From Paractinoplanes tereljensis (GTDB lineage: Bacteria > Actinomycetota > Actinomycetes > Mycobacteriales > Micromonosporaceae), in NCBI RefSeq assembly GCF_016862435.1, contig NZ_BOMY01000051.1, positions 186,001-250,000 on the forward strand: a stretch of 64,000 nt of DNA. Reading direction: 5' to 3'. Shown here in pieces: positions 1 to 8,287 of this stretch (its first letter is position 1; the number at the start of each line of letters is the position of its first letter). The position numbers were made by a program, and so were the translations under genes. The notes under the pieces were generated by a model that saw nothing but the letters and a program-made list of their open reading frames with translations, did not search any database and was not told the origin of the DNA.

Positions 1-248
1 TTATGCACACCCCGGCGGACGGGGCGATCCACGAGCCGTCGGATCTGGTCAAGGCTGTGCAGCGACACCTCAACAAGCACGGCGGCAAGCTGACCGTCGA
101 CGGCCTCGGCCTGGCTCGGGGCACGAAGACCAAGACCGTCGCGGCGCTGCAGAAATATCTCGGCATCCGAGCCACCGGGATCCTGCCCAAGGGCAAGTCG
201 GCCACGGTCCTCACGCTCCAGAAGCGCCTCAACACCGGCACGTTCTGA
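1..248 (+). CDS. Peptidoglycan-binding-domain protein, C-terminal part (5' truncated by window edge)
   Basis: Only the last ~81 codons lie in the window. The visible part contains two related segments, around VKAVQRHLNKHG and VAALQKYLGIRA, with a final LQKRLN. This LQ-x-x-L periodicity is what is seen in PG_binding_1-like repeats at the C-terminus of secreted lysozyme-like or amidase enzymes of actinomycetes. The catalytic part, if any, would be upstream of base 1. An ATG at position 3 opens the visible frame but is probably internal. The gene ends 50 bases before the next gene on the same strand. Confidence 0.6.
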   Translation, partial: MHTPADGAIHEPSDLVKAVQRHLNKHGGKLTVDGLGLARGTKTKTVAALQKYLGIRATGILPKGKSATVLTLQKRLNTGTF

Positions 249-298
249 TCGCGACGGTCCGCTAGGCTGGACGCTTTCCCGGCCACTGTCGTGAGTGG

Positions 299-2269
299 AT
301 GGCGTTCCGCATGGATGTCGGCAGCGCGCTCGACCACCAACTCAGGAAGGCCCGCATGCGGGCCTTCCTCGGTCGCGCCCGGGAGCTGGCCGCTTTCCGG
401 GCGGCCCTGGCCCGGCAACCCAGCTACACGGTGCTCTACCTGTACGGTCCGGGCGGCATCGGCAAATCCACGCTTCTGCAGCGCATCGCCGATGAGATCC
501 CAGCCGTCTTTCTCGAGCCGGGCGCCGAACCGGGCACCGAACCAGCGCCGCTGATTCTGATCGACGGCCTCGACCGCCTCGACCGGCCGGCGGAATGGCT
601 TCGCGAGAAGGTGCTGCCGACCGGCCCGGTGATCGTGGTAGCCGCTCGGCAGCCGCCCTCCGCACAGTGGCGCGCCGACCTTGGCTGGAACGACATCCTG
701 CGGCCGCTGCCGCTGGGGCCGCTGACTCCCGCCGAGTCGGCCGCGCTGCTGCACACGCACCGGGTGCCGGCCGACCGGCACGCCGCAGTGCTGGCCTTCT
801 GCTGCGGCAATCCGCTGGCGCTGCGGGTGGCCGCGCAGTTGGTCACCGGCGACCGCGACGCGACCGACGACGACATCTGCCGCGACGTCGCGGCGTCGAT
901 CGCCGACCAGTTGCTCGGCGACCTCCCGTCACCGGCCCATCGGCAGGCCGTGGAGGCAATCGCGCACGCCTGGCGGACCAACGAGGAGTTGCTGCGCGCC
1001 GCGCTCCCCGGTGAGGATGCCGCGACCCTGTTCAGCTGGCTGCGAGCTCAGCCGTTCACCGCGGCCGACGCCCGCGGCGTCTACCCGGTCGACGCGGTGC
1101 GCAACGTCGTGGAGGCCGACCTTCGGTGGCGCGACGAGAACCGCTTCGCGGCCATGCATACCAGGATCAAAACCCACTTGATCGTACGCGCGCGGACCGC
1201 TACCGGCAGCGCCGAGCTGCCCAACGCCGCCGACGTGATATTCGTGCAGCGCCACGAGAACCGCCTGTGGCCGTACTTCACCAGGCTCTACGGATTCGAG
1301 GTGACCGAGCACCCGTACGATCCGGCCGACCGGCCGCAGGTGCTGGAGATGGCGCGGGCGGCCGAGGGCCCGGAGAGCGCGGCCATCGCGGACTTCTGGC
1401 TCGGCCGGCAGCCAGCCGCGTTCCGGGTCTATCGCCGCGCCGGGAATCTGTGTGCTTTCGGCGCCCGGCTGCGGCTGAGCCGGCCCGACGACGACGAACT
1501 CGCCGCGGATCCGGTCGTCGCCACGGCCTGGGCCCGCACGCAGCGCGTCACGCCGCTGCGGCCGGGCGAACACCTGAACATTGCCCGGTTCAACGTCGAA
1601 CCCGCGGCCTACTACCGGCCGTCCGAGGCGATGGACCTGATGCGGCTGCGCCTGGCCGCGACCATCATGTGTGAGGACGGCCTGGCCTGGTCGGTGATTC
1701 TGACCCCCGACCTGTTCTGGGCACCGACCATCGAGCGCAGCCACACCCGTGATGCCGGGCCGCCGATCACCGTCGGCGGCCGCGACTATTTCCTGTTCTC
1801 GCAGTGCTTCGGGGCGATGCCGATCACCGCCTGGTCGGACGTCGGCGTCGACCTGATGATGGAGCGCCGCCCCCGGTCGGTGCCCCGCGCGGCCTCGCCG
1901 TGGAACCGGGACGACTTCGACGAGGCGGTCCAGCAGGCATTGCGCTGCTGGCGGCGCACCGACGAACTCGCCGAAACCGACCTGACCCACAGCCGGCTGG
2001 CCCTCGAGGCGGGCAACGGCGACCCGGTGGCCGGTCTGCGCCGAGTCCTGGAAGCCGCGCTCGGGACACTCCGCGACGATCCCCGCCAGCAGCGGTACCA
2101 CCGAGTCCTGCAGGTCACCTACCTCGACGGGGTGCCCAGCCAGCAGGCCGCCGCCGACCGCCTGCATCTGCCCTTCAGCACGTACCGCCGGCACCGGCAA
2201 CGCGGCCTGACGGCCCTCTGCGACCTGCTCTGGAAGGTCGAGACGCACGGCATAGGAGTGCTTTCGTAA
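299..2269 (+). CDS. P-loop ATPase with C-terminal sigma-4-like helix-turn-helix
   Basis: A protein of about 656 residues. Near residues 50-60 there is a clear Walker A (GPGGIGKSTLL), followed by a Walker B-like strand (LILIDGLDRL, ~86-95), as in AAA/STAND ATPases. The middle section (~340-530) has no motif I can assign firmly; its spacing is loosely reminiscent of an acetyltransferase-like fold. The last ~50 residues (TYLDGVPSQQAAADRLHLPFS, then YRRHRQRGL) look like a sigma-70 region 4-type HTH, suggesting DNA binding. The start is uncertain: ATG at 299, 311 or 356 are all in frame. The 356 ATG has the best ribosome site (AGGAAGG), but the residues before it fit the conserved lead-in of this ATPase family. 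The stop abuts the stop of the convergent gene. Confidence 0.7.
   Translation: MAFRMDVGSALDHQLRKARMRAFLGRARELAAFRAALARQPSYTVLYLYGPGGIGKSTLLQRIADEIPAVFLEPGAEPGTEPAPLILIDGLDRLDRPAEWLREKVLPTGPVIVVAARQPPSAQWRADLGWNDILRPLPLGPLTPAESAALLHTHRVPADRHAAVLAFCCGNPLALRVAAQLVTGDRDATDDDICRDVAASIADQLLGDLPSPAHRQAVEAIAHAWRTNEELLRAALPGEDAATLFSWLRAQPFTAADARGVYPVDAVRNVVEADLRWRDENRFAAMHTRIKTHLIVRARTATGSAELPNAADVIFVQRHENRLWPYFTRLYGFEVTEHPYDPADRPQVLEMARAAEGPESAAIADFWLGRQPAAFRVYRRAGNLCAFGARLRLSRPDDDELAADPVVATAWARTQRVTPLRPGEHLNIARFNVEPAAYYRPSEAMDLMRLRLAATIMCEDGLAWSVILTPDLFWAPTIERSHTRDAGPPITVGGRDYFLFSQCFGAMPITAWSDVGVDLMMERRPRSVPRAASPWNRDDFDEAVQQALRCWRRTDELAETDLTHSRLALEAGNGDPVAGLRRVLEAALGTLRDDPRQQRYHRVLQVTYLDGVPSQQAAADRLHLPFSTYRRHRQRGLTALCDLLWKVETHGIGVLS
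344..369. repeat. 26-bp perfect palindrome over a possible ribosome site and start codon
   Basis: Bases 344-356 (AGGAAGGCCCGCA) are the exact reverse complement of bases 357-369. The left arm carries AGGAAGG, an excellent Shine-Dalgarno for the in-frame ATG at 356, and the right arm would pair with it. If translation starts at 356 this is a hairpin that hides its own start; if translation starts at 299 it lies inside coding sequence, and may be an operator or chance. Confidence 0.6.
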
Positions 2270-3208
2270 CTAGGGTTTCGGGGCTTCGATCGCGGCCGCA
2301 CCCGCCGCGGACGCCCGCAGTGAGGTGGCCGCGCCCGGGTCCTGGGCGGCGGTCGGCGGCTTGGCGCCGGTTGTTCGCAGGGAGACCAACCTGGAGAGTA
2401 CGTCGAACCAGAACGGTGCCCCGAGCATCAGCAACAGTGCCGTGACCAGCCAGCCGGCGAGGTGCGACACGGTCCACGCGGCGTCGCTCCAGTGGGTGCC
2501 GTGCTCCCAGCCGACCGGCAGGCCGAGACCGGCGAGGTCCTGCACCGTTTCCACGTTCTTGGTTACCAGGCCGTCGCCGGTGGGGCTCTTCGCGGCGGCC
2601 TGCTCGGCGGCGTCCAGGGCGGCCTGCCGGACGGCCGGCTGCTGCCACAGGGTCTGGGCGGTGTGGAACGCGGACACGTTGCCGGCCACCGCCAGACCCA
2701 GCCCGACGACGAACAGCACGCCGGTGGCCCACCGCTTGTAGGCGCCGCTGAGCCGGCCCATCGTTTCGTCGTACCAGTTCTCCAGGGCGGCCTTCGCGTC
2801 CAGCGCCAGCGACTCGCCGTCGGTCTTGAAGTTCTTCAGGCGCTTGTTCACGCCCTCGACCGGCGTCTCGGTCAGCTTGTCGGTCAACTCGTCGATGGCG
2901 TCGGCGAACGAGCGGGCCGACAGGTAGGCGGGGCCGACGTCCTTGCGGAACCAGCGCCGGCCCTTGCTCGCCGCCATCTCCGCCGACTGGTAGATCGAGG
3001 TGCCCTTGAACAGCGTCAGGGCCTGCTTGGCGGCGTCGTCGAAGGTCGTGCTGCCGCTGAGCATCTGGCCGATCGTCTCTTCGAGGTCCTTCGCCCGCTT
3101 GCGCAGCAGCCGCGAGGTGCCCTCCACGATGGCCGAAGCCAGCGTGGCCACGACGAAGAAGACCAGGGCGAGCCCGATCGTGGTTTCCAGTGCCAGCGAG
3201 CCGAACAT
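2270..3208 (-). CDS. Membrane protein of unknown function
   Basis: A 312-residue protein. The N-terminus (LALVFFVVATLASAIVEG) is a transmembrane segment, followed by a long hydrophilic middle and two more hydrophobic segments near residues 160-180 (VLFVVGLGLAVAGNVSAF) and 240-265 (LAGWLVTALLLMLGAPFWFD). The region after the first helix (LLRKRAKDLEETIGQML) may form a coiled coil. I do not recognise the family with confidence. The gene is convergent with the ATPase gene, with abutting stop codons, and a small membrane peptide gene lies just upstream on the same strand. Confidence 0.75.
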   Translation of the reverse strand: MFGSLALETTIGLALVFFVVATLASAIVEGTSRLLRKRAKDLEETIGQMLSGSTTFDDAAKQALTLFKGTSIYQSAEMAASKGRRWFRKDVGPAYLSARSFADAIDELTDKLTETPVEGVNKRLKNFKTDGESLALDAKAALENWYDETMGRLSGAYKRWATGVLFVVGLGLAVAGNVSAFHTAQTLWQQPAVRQAALDAAEQAAAKSPTGDGLVTKNVETVQDLAGLGLPVGWEHGTHWSDAAWTVSHLAGWLVTALLLMLGAPFWFDVLSRLVSLRTTGAKPPTAAQDPGAATSLRASAAGAAAIEAPKP

Positions 3209-3227
3209 CCTGGGGAGGCTAGCGGTC

Positions 3228-3362
3228 TTAGTTGGAGAAGGCGAGGTACAGCAGGGCAGCCAAAGCGACCACCATCAGGAGGATGAGGCCGCCGACGATC
3301 AGGGTCACCGCGGTGCCGCCGCCGTCCTTCTCGTACGGGATGTCCTGCTTGTCGTCGGCCAC
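3228..3362 (-). CDS. Small single-span membrane peptide (44 aa)
   Basis: This gene is too short for routine ORF calling. It starts with GTG at 3362 behind a strong AGGAGG site (5' side, in CGCAGGAGGAACCACC) and encodes 44 residues. A charged N-terminus (VADDKQDIPYEKDGGG) is followed by about 25 hydrophobic residues (TLIVGGLILLMVVALAALLY), then FSN and a stop. The good ribosome site, clean codon use and typical Nout/Cin-type layout support a real membrane micropeptide. It lies 19 bases upstream of the 312-residue membrane protein on the same strand, so both may share a transcript and perhaps a complex. Function unknown. Confidence 0.6.
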   Translation of the reverse strand: MADDKQDIPYEKDGGGTAVTLIVGGLILLMVVALAALLYLAFSN

Positions 3363-3459
3363 GGTGGTTCCTCCTGCGTTAGTGGACGCGGGGAGGTTAA
3401 CTACCAAGATCCATCAGGGGCGAGGCGTCATTCCGCAGCGCGAAACGCGTCACCGGACG

Positions 3460-4203
3460 TCATCGCGTGGTCGCGGTCAGGACGCTGCGGACCAGGCGGC
3501 CGGCCCGGTGCAGTTCGGGGCCGGGGTAACGCATCGTGGAGGCCAGCACGGCCAAGGCGCCGACCACCCGGCCACTGACGTGCACCGGCACCGCGGCGCC
3601 GGACATGCCGGGCAGGAACTCGCCGGACTGGATGGCGTAACCGCGCGCCCGGCTGGCCGCCACGTCGGCGGCCAGGGCGTCGGGGTCGACGATGGACGAG
3701 GTGGTGCGCGGGGTGAGCCGCAGTTTCGGCACGACCGAGGCCAGGCCGGACGGCGGCAACCCGGAGAGTACGGCCTTGGCCAGGCAACCGGTGGCGATCG
3801 CGTACCGGTGCCCGACCGCCGAGGTGGCCGCGGCCGGTTGCACCGGGTGCCGCTTGCCGATGATGAGCAGCGACAGCGACGACCAGTCGACCTCGGCGAT
3901 CAGCACCGTCTCGCCGGTCATCCGGGCCAGCTCGTCGGCGGCCGGCCCGGCCCGGTGGGTGATCGCCGAACTCTCGGTGACCTGGCTGCCCAGCTCCAGC
4001 AGCCGCACCCCGAGCAGGTAGGCACCGTCCTCGTCCTGCCGCAGGAAACCGCGGTCGATCAGGGTGACGGCAAGCCGGCGGACGCTCGGGCGGGGCAGCC
4101 CGACCGCCTCGGCCAGCTCGGACAGGGTCAACCGGGGGTGCGCGGAACTGAACGCGCTGAGGATGTCCAGCGCGCGCCCGACCGACCGAACCTCCCCGGT
4201 CAC
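3460..4203 (-). CDS. IclR-family transcriptional regulator
   Basis: A 247-residue regulator. The N-terminal winged helix is seen in SVGRALDILSAFSS, LTLSELAEAVGLPRPSVRRL and a wing ending in YLLGVRLLELG. The C-terminal IclR effector domain follows, with the typical GYAIQSGEFLPGMSGAAVPV and VVGALAVLAS segments. IclR proteins usually sense small aromatic or carboxylic acids. The GTG start at 4203 overlaps the stop of the upstream methyltransferase (GTGA), so translation is coupled and the two form an operon. A hydroxyquinol-cleavage operon lies 2 kb away, but nothing in the sequence proves it is the target. Confidence 0.85.
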   Translation of the reverse strand: MTGEVRSVGRALDILSAFSSAHPRLTLSELAEAVGLPRPSVRRLAVTLIDRGFLRQDEDGAYLLGVRLLELGSQVTESSAITHRAGPAADELARMTGETVLIAEVDWSSLSLLIIGKRHPVQPAAATSAVGHRYAIATGCLAKAVLSGLPPSGLASVVPKLRLTPRTTSSIVDPDALAADVAASRARGYAIQSGEFLPGMSGAAVPVHVSGRVVGALAVLASTMRYPGPELHRAGRLVRSVLTATTR

Positions 4204-4991
4204 AGCTTGCGGGCCACCGCCCCGTACGCGTCGATGTGCTCGACCTCGCCCGGTTCCGGCCGCCACGAGGTGATCTCGGTGAGGCCAGGCTCGATGATCT
4301 CGAAGCCCTCGAAGCAGGTCGCCAGCTCGGCCGGGCTGCGCAGAATGTACGGAACGCCGCCGCTCTCGGCCAGTTTCTCGGCGCCGGCCACCACCGCCGG
4401 GGTGGTGTCGGTGCCGTCCCACAGCACGACGAAGCTGCCGGGCGCGGTGGCGGCCATGATCGTGCGGACGATCCGGTGGATCTCGGCCACCTCGGGCTCG
4501 TAACCCATCACACCCATGAACATGACCGCGACCGGCTGCGAGAAGTCGATCGTCTCGGCCGCCTGCTCGAGGATCCCCTCGGGGTCGTGGTAGTCGGCCG
4601 GCACGTAGTTGGTGACGCCCTCGGCGGTGGTGCCGCGCAGCAGAGCGCGGGCGTGCACCAGCACCATCGGGTCGTTGTCGACGTAGACGATGCGCGACTC
4701 GGGGGCGATGTTCTGCGCGACCTCGTGCGTGTTCTGCATGGTGGGCAGGCCGGTGCCGACGTCGAGGAACTGGCGGATGCCGGCCTCGGCGGCCAGGTAG
4801 CGCACCACCCGGATCAGGAACTGCCGGGAGAACCGGGCCATCAGCGCGATCTCCGGGTAGACCCCGACGACCGCGTCACCGGCCGCGCGGTCGGCGGCGA
4901 AGTTGTCCTTGCCGCCCATCCAGTAATTCCAGATGCGCGCGGCATGCGGGATGTCAGCCTGGAGCTCTTTCGACAGGTCCTCGTCCGTCAT
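4200..4991 (-). CDS. SAM-dependent methyltransferase, SAV2177/DUF574 family
   Basis: A 263-residue protein of the actinobacterial SAV2177-type methyltransferase family. The early PHAARIWNYWMGGKDNF is the family hallmark, followed by the SAM-binding FLDVGTGLPT (motif I) and a YVDNDPMVL acidic strand (motif II). The C-terminal part (GLTEITSWRPEPGE) is also typical. Natural substrates of this large family are mostly unknown; it is often found next to regulators. The start at 4991 (MTDEDLSK) fits the family. It is the first gene of a two-gene operon with the IclR regulator, overlapping by four bases. Confidence 0.85.
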   Translation of the reverse strand: MTDEDLSKELQADIPHAARIWNYWMGGKDNFAADRAAGDAVVGVYPEIALMARFSRQFLIRVVRYLAAEAGIRQFLDVGTGLPTMQNTHEVAQNIAPESRIVYVDNDPMVLVHARALLRGTTAEGVTNYVPADYHDPEGILEQAAETIDFSQPVAVMFMGVMGYEPEVAEIHRIVRTIMAATAPGSFVVLWDGTDTTPAVVAGAEKLAESGGVPYILRSPAELATCFEGFEIIEPGLTEITSWRPEPGEVEHIDAYGAVARKL

Positions 4992-5035
4992 GGCGCTCTT
5001 TCTATGCCACCGGCTAGATTTTGTCCAACAAGGAC

Positions 5036-6094
5036 TCAGTGAACGCAGCGTACATATCCGGCGTCGGCCTTGCGGTAGTTGGTGTAGCCGTCGTCGTAGT
5101 TGAGCGCCCACCGCCGGGTGCGGTCGGGTGCGGCGGCGGTGGAAGTCCAGTACCAGCCGTTCTTCACCGTGTTTAGATATGCGTCTAGATCGATGGCGGG
5201 GGCCACCCGGGTCTCGTCGACGGTGGTGGAAAGTTCCCGCAGGGTGGGCAACCGCATCCCAAGATCGGCACACTGCGTGTCGGCCGCCGTCGCGGTCATG
5301 GTCGCCGACGACCCGCTGCGCTGCCAGGTGAGCCCGGTCGCCGGATCGGTCACCTGGTCGCCGGAGATTTCGTATTTCGGCCGCCCACCGCCCTCGCCGG
5401 ACCGCACGCACCGAACCTGATACGACCCGGACTGATAGGCCCCGTTGGACGCCAGCCCCTCGTAGAAGTTGATGATCCAGGCACGCAGCGGCTCCTTGGT
5501 GACCGCCCACGGCGACGACGTCCAGAAGAACTGCGCCGGCGTGCCCGGGAATGCCGTCCTGTCGATCGCCGGCCCCGATCGCGACGGATCGACGATCGAG
5601 GTCAGCTCGATCCGGCTCGGCAGATGCCAGCCGCCACCGTCCAGGTCGAGCCCCGCGCAGTAGGTCTTCGCCTCGGTGAACGTGTGCGTCGCCGGCGCCA
5701 CCGCCTTCTGCCACACCAGGCAGGTCGATTCGTCGCGGACGGTCCCATTGCCCAGGTCGGCGTAGTCGGGTGACGCCACCATCGGCCAGCTCGCCCAGAT
5801 CCGATCCAGCCCCGCCCCGCAGCCGGCCGCCTTAACAGCGGCGACGGCCTTCTTCTTGGTGGCCTTCGAGGCAGTCGGCGAAGGCTTCGTCGGAGAGGGC
5901 GACGCTGGGAGGGATGGTGCCGGCTCCGCGACGAAGCTGGGCGCGGCCAGGATCTGGGCGGTCGGCTGCGGCTTCGCGTCCGGCATTCGGGCGTACGCGA
6001 ACCCGCCGCCCACAAGCACCACCGCGGCCGCGACCGCCGCCACGAGCAACAGCCCGCCCTTGCGGGCCCGCCGGTCACTGCGTTCCCGCATCAT
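5036..6094 (-). CDS. Membrane-anchored protein with two DUF1566 (Lcl-type) domains
   Basis: About 352 residues. A basic N-terminus and one transmembrane segment (LLLVAAVAAAVVLVGGG) are followed by a proline/serine/threonine-rich linker (PSLPASPSPTKPSPTASK), so the rest is outside the cell. Two DUF1566 modules follow. The first has TCLVWQK and WHLPSRIELTSIVD, the second has GLTWQRSG and RLPTLRELSTTVDE, each ending in a strand like YQVRCVRSG or AGYVRCVH. DUF1566 is a C-type-lectin-like fold found in surface proteins. I chose the ATG at 6094 because GAAAGGGG sits just upstream; a start at 6133 is possible but poorly supported. Confidence 0.8.
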   Translation of the reverse strand: MMRERSDRRARKGGLLLVAAVAAAVVLVGGGFAYARMPDAKPQPTAQILAAPSFVAEPAPSLPASPSPTKPSPTASKATKKKAVAAVKAAGCGAGLDRIWASWPMVASPDYADLGNGTVRDESTCLVWQKAVAPATHTFTEAKTYCAGLDLDGGGWHLPSRIELTSIVDPSRSGPAIDRTAFPGTPAQFFWTSSPWAVTKEPLRAWIINFYEGLASNGAYQSGSYQVRCVRSGEGGGRPKYEISGDQVTDPATGLTWQRSGSSATMTATAADTQCADLGMRLPTLRELSTTVDETRVAPAIDLDAYLNTVKNGWYWTSTAAAPDRTRRWALNYDDGYTNYRKADAGYVRCVH

Positions 6095-6255
6095 TTTCCC
6101 CTTTCGGCCGGGCGAGGATAAATTGCTTTTCACCCCTCTGTCAAACGGCGGCCGAATAGACGGCAGGCAGATATAGCTTTTGCCGGGCCGGGCTAGCCAC
6201 AGTCTCCTGACCTGCGGTTACGTGTGATTATCGCGGAGCTGGCCGACGTACGCAA

Positions 6256-6270
6256 TTAAGATTTTCTTAA
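6256..6270. promoter_or_regulatory. AT-rich dyad upstream of the hydroxyquinol operon
   Basis: TTAAGA-TTT-TCTTAA is a perfect 6-bp inverted repeat with a 3-base spacer, in an unusually AT-rich patch 78 bases before the dioxygenase start. It may be an operator for a regulator of the operon. The bound protein is unknown. Confidence 0.35.
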
Positions 6271-6347
6271 GGCCTTCGGGATTTTGTAATCACGCAACCA
6301 GGTGGCATTTATGCACGATCACAGCCTGGCGCCCTAAGGTAGGCAGC

Positions 6348-7211
6348 ATGGAACTGTTCAGCGAGGAGCGCTCGGCCGAGGTGGTCGCCGCCAGCTTCGG
6401 CGAGGCCGCCGATCCGCGACTCCGGCACGTGATGACGTCGCTGGTCAGGCACCTGCACGCGTTCGTGAAAGACGTCGAGCTGACCGAGGCCGAGTGGGCC
6501 ACCGCGATCGACTTCCTGACCCGCACCGGCCAGAAGAGCGACGCGTCCCGCCAGGAGTTCATCCTGCTCTCCGACGTGCTGGGCGTGTCGATGCTGGTCG
6601 AGACGGTCAACCATCGCGCCACCGGCGACTCGACCGAGTCGACCGTGCTCGGCCCGTTCCACGTCGTCGAGTCGCCGCCGCGCGAGGTGGGTGACTCGAT
6701 CGCGCTCGACGACAAGGGCACCCCGTGCCTGGTGTCCGGCCAGGTCACCGGCCCGTCCGGGGAGCCGGTCGCGGGCGCGACGGTCGACGTGTGGCAGGCC
6801 AACGAGGACGGCTTCTACGACGTGCAGCAGCCCGGCATCCAGCCGGCGGGCAACCTGCGTGGCCTGTTCCACACCGATGCCGAGGGCCGCTTCTGGTTCC
6901 GCTCGGTGGTGCCCCGCTTCTACCCGATCCCGTCCGACGGCCCGGTCGGCGAGTTGCTGGCGGCCGCCGGCCGGCACCCCTATCGCCCCGCCCACCTGCA
7001 CTTCATCGTCACCGCGGCGGGTTATCGCCCGGTGACCACGCACGTGTTCGTGGCCGGCAGCCCCTACCTCGACTCGGATGCCGTCTTCGGGGTCAAGGAA
7101 AGCCTGGTCCGCGACGTGCCCCTGGTCGACGATCCGGCCCGGGCGGCCACCGCGGGCCTGGACAACCCGTTCCGCGCACTGACCTTCGACATCGGATTGC
7201 TGCACTCATGA
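6348..7211 (+). CDS. Intradiol ring-cleavage dioxygenase, probably hydroxyquinol 1,2-dioxygenase
   Basis: A 287-residue non-heme Fe(III) intradiol dioxygenase. It opens catechol-type rings between the two hydroxyls. Fe ligands are visible as Tyr157 (GFYDVQ), Tyr192 (PRFYPIPSDGPVG), His216 and His218 (RPAHLHFIV). The N-terminal helical domain used for dimerisation (residues ~1-110) is present. The PIPSDGPVG segment and the maleylacetate reductase partner favour hydroxyquinol (1,2,4-trihydroxybenzene) as substrate, giving maleylacetate. The stop overlaps the start of the reductase gene (ATGA), so the two are coupled. The start is supported by AGGTAGG upstream. A catechol or chlorocatechol substrate is not excluded. 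Confidence 0.88.
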   Translation: MELFSEERSAEVVAASFGEAADPRLRHVMTSLVRHLHAFVKDVELTEAEWATAIDFLTRTGQKSDASRQEFILLSDVLGVSMLVETVNHRATGDSTESTVLGPFHVVESPPREVGDSIALDDKGTPCLVSGQVTGPSGEPVAGATVDVWQANEDGFYDVQQPGIQPAGNLRGLFHTDAEGRFWFRSVVPRFYPIPSDGPVGELLAAAGRHPYRPAHLHFIVTAAGYRPVTTHVFVAGSPYLDSDAVFGVKESLVRDVPLVDDPARAATAGLDNPFRALTFDIGLLHS

Positions 7212-8269
7212 TCGGCGGATTCGCCTACAGGGCGTTACCGATGCGGGTGGTGTTCGGGGCCGGCTCGCTGTCCTCGCTTCCCGCCGAGGTGACGGCGCTG
7301 GGCCTCCGCCGGGTGCTGGTGCTGTGCGGTCCCCGGCAGGAAGACACCGCCAAACTGATCGCGTCGTCGCTGGGCGACCGGGCCGTGGGCATTCTCCCCG
7401 AGGCGACGATGCACGTGCCGGCGGCGACCGCGTCCCGGGCCGTCGAGGTGGCGACCGCGCTGGGCGCCGACGGCTGCGTCGCGGTCGGCGGCGGCTCGTC
7501 GATCGGCCTGGGCAAGGCGGTCGCCAAGGAGTTGGGGCTGCCGGTGGTGGCGGTCCCGACGACGTATGCGGGTTCGGAGATGACCCCGGTCTGGGGCCTG
7601 ACGTCAGACGGCGTGAAGCGCACCGGCCGCGACCCGCGAGTGCTCCCGGTGAGCGTCATCTACGACCCGACACTCACTGTCTCGATGCCCGCCGCGCTCT
7701 CGGTGACCAGCGGTTTCAACGCGATAGCCCACGCGGTGGAGGGCCTCTACGCCCCCGACGCCTCGCCGATCGTGTCGCTGATGGCCGAGGAAGGCGCCCG
7801 CTCCCTGGTGTCGGCGTTGCCCGGGGTGGTCGCCGACGGCAGCGACCTGACCGCGCGCACGGCGGCGTTCCATGGCGCGTGGTTGTGCGGCGCGGTGCTC
7901 GGCGCCACCACGATGTCCCTGCACCACAAGCTGTGCCACGCCCTGGGCGGCACGCTGGGCCTCCCGCACGCGGAAACCCACACCGTGGTGCTGCCGCACG
8001 TGCTGGCCTTCAACGCGCCGTTCGCCCCGGCCGCGGTCAGCGCGCTGAGCCGGGCTTTCGACACCACCGAGCCGGCCCGCTACCTGTGGGACCTGGCCGA
8101 CAGCCTCGGCGCCCCCGGCTCCCTGTGCGAGCTGGGCATGTCCTTCGCCGACATCGACGAGATAGCCGACGCCGTCGTGGCCACGCCTTATGCCAACCCA
8201 CGCCCGGTAACCCGCGACATCGTGGCGTCCCTGCTACGAGCCGCCTGGGAGGGCGCCCTCACCGAGTAA
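7208..8269 (+). CDS. Maleylacetate reductase (iron-containing alcohol dehydrogenase superfamily)
   Basis: A 353-residue enzyme that reduces maleylacetate to 3-oxoadipate with NAD(P)H, the step after hydroxyquinol ring opening. The dinucleotide site is seen in GADGCVAVGGGSSIGLGKA, followed by VPTTYAGSEMTPVWG, typical of the maleylacetate reductase branch. Metal-site positions of the superfamily fall around GFNAIAHAVE, LHHKLCHALGG and PHAETH. The start at 7208 overlaps the dioxygenase stop. One rare TTA leucine codon lies at 7235-7237, very early in the gene, which in actinomycetes can make expression depend on the bldA tRNA. Confidence 0.9.
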   Translation: MIGGFAYRALPMRVVFGAGSLSSLPAEVTALGLRRVLVLCGPRQEDTAKLIASSLGDRAVGILPEATMHVPAATASRAVEVATALGADGCVAVGGGSSIGLGKAVAKELGLPVVAVPTTYAGSEMTPVWGLTSDGVKRTGRDPRVLPVSVIYDPTLTVSMPAALSVTSGFNAIAHAVEGLYAPDASPIVSLMAEEGARSLVSALPGVVADGSDLTARTAAFHGAWLCGAVLGATTMSLHHKLCHALGGTLGLPHAETHTVVLPHVLAFNAPFAPAAVSALSRAFDTTEPARYLWDLADSLGAPGSLCELGMSFADIDEIADAVVATPYANPRPVTRDIVASLLRAAWEGALTE

Positions 8270-8287
8270 CCGTCATGAGCGCCTGAT

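Noticed and set aside
929..2248. Long minus-strand frame opposite the ATPase gene
   Set aside because: It is a mirror frame caused by high G+C; it has no motifs or ribosome site, while the plus strand has clear P-loop and HTH motifs.
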